Positions 6,345 to 7,385 of a stretch of DNA of 7,385 nucleotides are shown one piece after another. A program made the translations under genes and the position numbers. The DNA comes from Methanosarcinales archaeon (GTDB taxonomy: Archaea; Halobacteriota; Syntropharchaeia; Alkanophagales; Methanospirareceae). The notes beneath the pieces are model-generated. The model saw only the letters and a program-made list of their open reading frames with translations. It had not been told where the DNA came from and did not search any database. Within the stretch, counting starts at the first letter, position 1; each line of letters starts with the position of its first letter. The stretch is from contig QMVO01000078.1 in assembly GCA_003661125.1 (NCBI GenBank), positions 1 through 7,385 of the forward strand. Direction: 5' to 3'.

Positions 6345-6833
6345 ATGCCTGCGATTTGGGAACAGATGGAGAGTTGCATAAAGAAGTTGTCCACCATAGA
6401 CGGAATAAAGAGCGCTTTCGTGTTCGCAAAGAACGGGGATATAGTGGCATCGTCAGGAAAAGTGAGCATGGACAAAGAGGCAATCAGTTTGATTGAAAAA
6501 GCAAAAACACTTATTCCGATTATCGTGAACTTACCAAAAACAAAAACCAAGCGTGTTCTTTATCAGTTCAGTTATGGTGGCATCCTTTTTTCTGATATAG
6601 CAGAGCAAGCCTTTTTAGGATGCCTCCTGAGTAAGGATTTCCATTTTGTTCACGTATTGATAGAAACGGACAAAGTAAGTTATATTATCGAAAACCAGAT
6701 ACTGAATAAAAAGGTGGACGAGAAGAACATGCTCAAACGAGAGGAGGAATTGCGAAAGCAACTCCAAGAGATAGAGTATAGAATCCGTTACTCGACGGTG
6801 GGTTTAATAAGAACTCGGTCACGGTGGTTGTAG
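6345..6833 (+). CDS. Roadblock/LC7-like domain plus coiled coil, N-terminal half of a frameshifted KaiC-type protein
   Basis: From ATG 6345 the 162-codon frame encodes a small alpha/beta domain resembling roadblock/LC7 (MglB-like) proteins: an initial helix, then GIKSAFVFAKNGDIVASSG, a central helix, and later strands GGILFSDIAEQAFLGCLLS and FVHVLIETD (domain about 10-115). A charged, heptad-like segment follows (about 118-146, KKVDEKNMLKREEELRKQLQ). In related proteins such domains sense or scaffold small GTPases or self-dimerise; the role here is unknown. The start is chosen because GAAGGA lies 4 bases upstream and the predicted TATA box would place transcription downstream of the nominal GTG 6291. 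After residue 147 the frame gives non-homologous RYSTVGLIRTRSRWL and stops, while the KaiC ATPase continues in another frame. The two parts were probably one gene. Confidence 0.65.
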   Translation: MPAIWEQMESCIKKLSTIDGIKSAFVFAKNGDIVASSGKVSMDKEAISLIEKAKTLIPIIVNLPKTKTKRVLYQFSYGGILFSDIAEQAFLGCLLSKDFHFVHVLIETDKVSYIIENQILNKKVDEKNMLKREEELRKQLQEIEYRIRYSTVGLIRTRSRWL

Positions 6834-7385
6834 GCGCTCCGGGTGCAGGTAAGACAACTTTTGTAAACCAATTCATACGAAAAGGGCTTGAGGAGGGTCA
6901 AGAAGCGATATATATCTCCTTAGAAGAGAACAGGGAACAGATAGTAGCGGAGTGCAAAGAGATGGGTTGGGTTGATGTGGACGAGTATTTTGAACTTGGA
7001 TTACTTGTATTGCTTGAAGCAGGCGGGATAGAGTTCTCAAAATTCATTAGGGATGATTTTCCAAGTTTTGTGAACGAATGGAAAGGTTCAGAGGCACGAA
7101 TAGTCATTGACCCGCTCACACCTATTATATGGGCAGAGGACAGTAAATATGAACAGCGCTCGCTTATATCTTCCCTGTTCAAAGAAGCGAAGAAGATAGG
7201 AACGGTAGTCGCAACGCTTGAGGAGCATGGTGTTCAGGGGTATATGGGAGGGGAAGAAGTGATCACGCCTATGTATCTCGCAGACTGTGTAATTCATCTT
7301 AAAATGGTGGAACCCTTCGGAAGAATGCTCTCCATCCGGAAGTGCCGGAGTAGCTGGCATAGTGAAGAGGAGCATCCGTTTAAAA
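6782..7385 (+). CDS. KaiC/RecA-superfamily ATPase domain, frame-shifted and cut by the right edge
   Basis: A frame open from 6782 to the window end encodes a KaiC-type ATPase of the COG0467 (KaiC/GvpD/RAD55) kind. It shows NPLLDGGFNKNSVTVVVGAPGAGKTTF with the Walker A motif GAPGAGKTT (6833-6859). The AIYISLEEN strand carries the paired catalytic glutamates of KaiC proteins (6923-6928). The Walker B strand ARIVIDPLTPI has its Asp at residue 110 of this frame, and the late KaiC motif appears as RSSWHSEEEHPF at the edge. There is no start codon or ribosome binding site before the Walker A region, and a TAG (6779-6781) precedes it. Expression would require the upstream roadblock/coiled-coil frame, which is offset by -1/+2. 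The sequence preceding Walker A is also a few residues shorter than the usual GIPGLDELLGGG type, which suggests a small deletion. At least the C-terminal residues lie outside the window. Confidence 0.8.

Noticed and set aside
6777..6790. Programmed -1 ribosomal frameshift in the KaiC gene
   Set aside because: No X XXY YYZ slippery heptamer and no obvious downstream stem; the shortened pre-Walker segment fits mutation or assembly error better.

Overview
The window looks archaeal, most likely from the methanogen/ANME side of the Euryarchaeota. The pointers are an intact DUF2117 protein (as I recall, a family found mainly in methanogenic and related archaea), a KaiC-family ATPase with a roadblock-like N-terminal part, the tail of a TrmB/PLD-like regulator, archaeal-style A/T-rich promoter elements and purine-rich ribosome binding sites. 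The lineage is inferred from gene content only; I cannot name a genus.

Layout. Positions 1-49 hold the first codons of a minus-strand gene that leaves the window, with a strong ribosome binding site. Facing the other way is a short plus-strand ORF (42-338) resembling only the C-terminal end of a TrmB-like regulator. A T/A-rich convergent gap (339-428) follows, then an intact DUF2117 gene on the minus strand (429-1688). A divergent intergenic region (1689-1898) leads into two plus-strand genes for exported carbohydrate-active enzymes. The first (1899-4214) is a complete modular GH9 cellulase: signal peptide, Ig-like domain, GH9 catalytic domain, CBM3-like cellulose-binding domain, Ser/Thr/Pro-rich linker, and a C-terminal membrane anchor with a basic tail. 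The second (4201-5676) overlaps it by 14 bases and is a clan GH-A-like (GH42/GH5-like) TIM-barrel hydrolase with its own signal peptide.

The second hydrolase is cut off near its C-terminal accessory domain. Near 5640 the sequence passes directly, in another frame, into the C-terminal half of a Gfo/Idh/MocA oxidoreductase (to 6230), whose NAD-binding half is absent. A well-formed promoter (about 6277-6290) then drives a roadblock/LC7-like, coiled-coil, KaiC-ATPase gene. It carries a frameshift near 6780-6786, just before the Walker A motif, and runs off the right edge.

Functionally, the central pair suggests surface-attached or secreted degradation of a beta-glucan such as cellulose, which is unexpected beside methanogen-type genes. 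Three or four loci here are broken or truncated (TrmB tail, hydrolase/oxidoreductase junction, KaiC frameshift). The region is therefore either a decaying or recombining accessory island or carries assembly errors; sequence alone cannot separate these.
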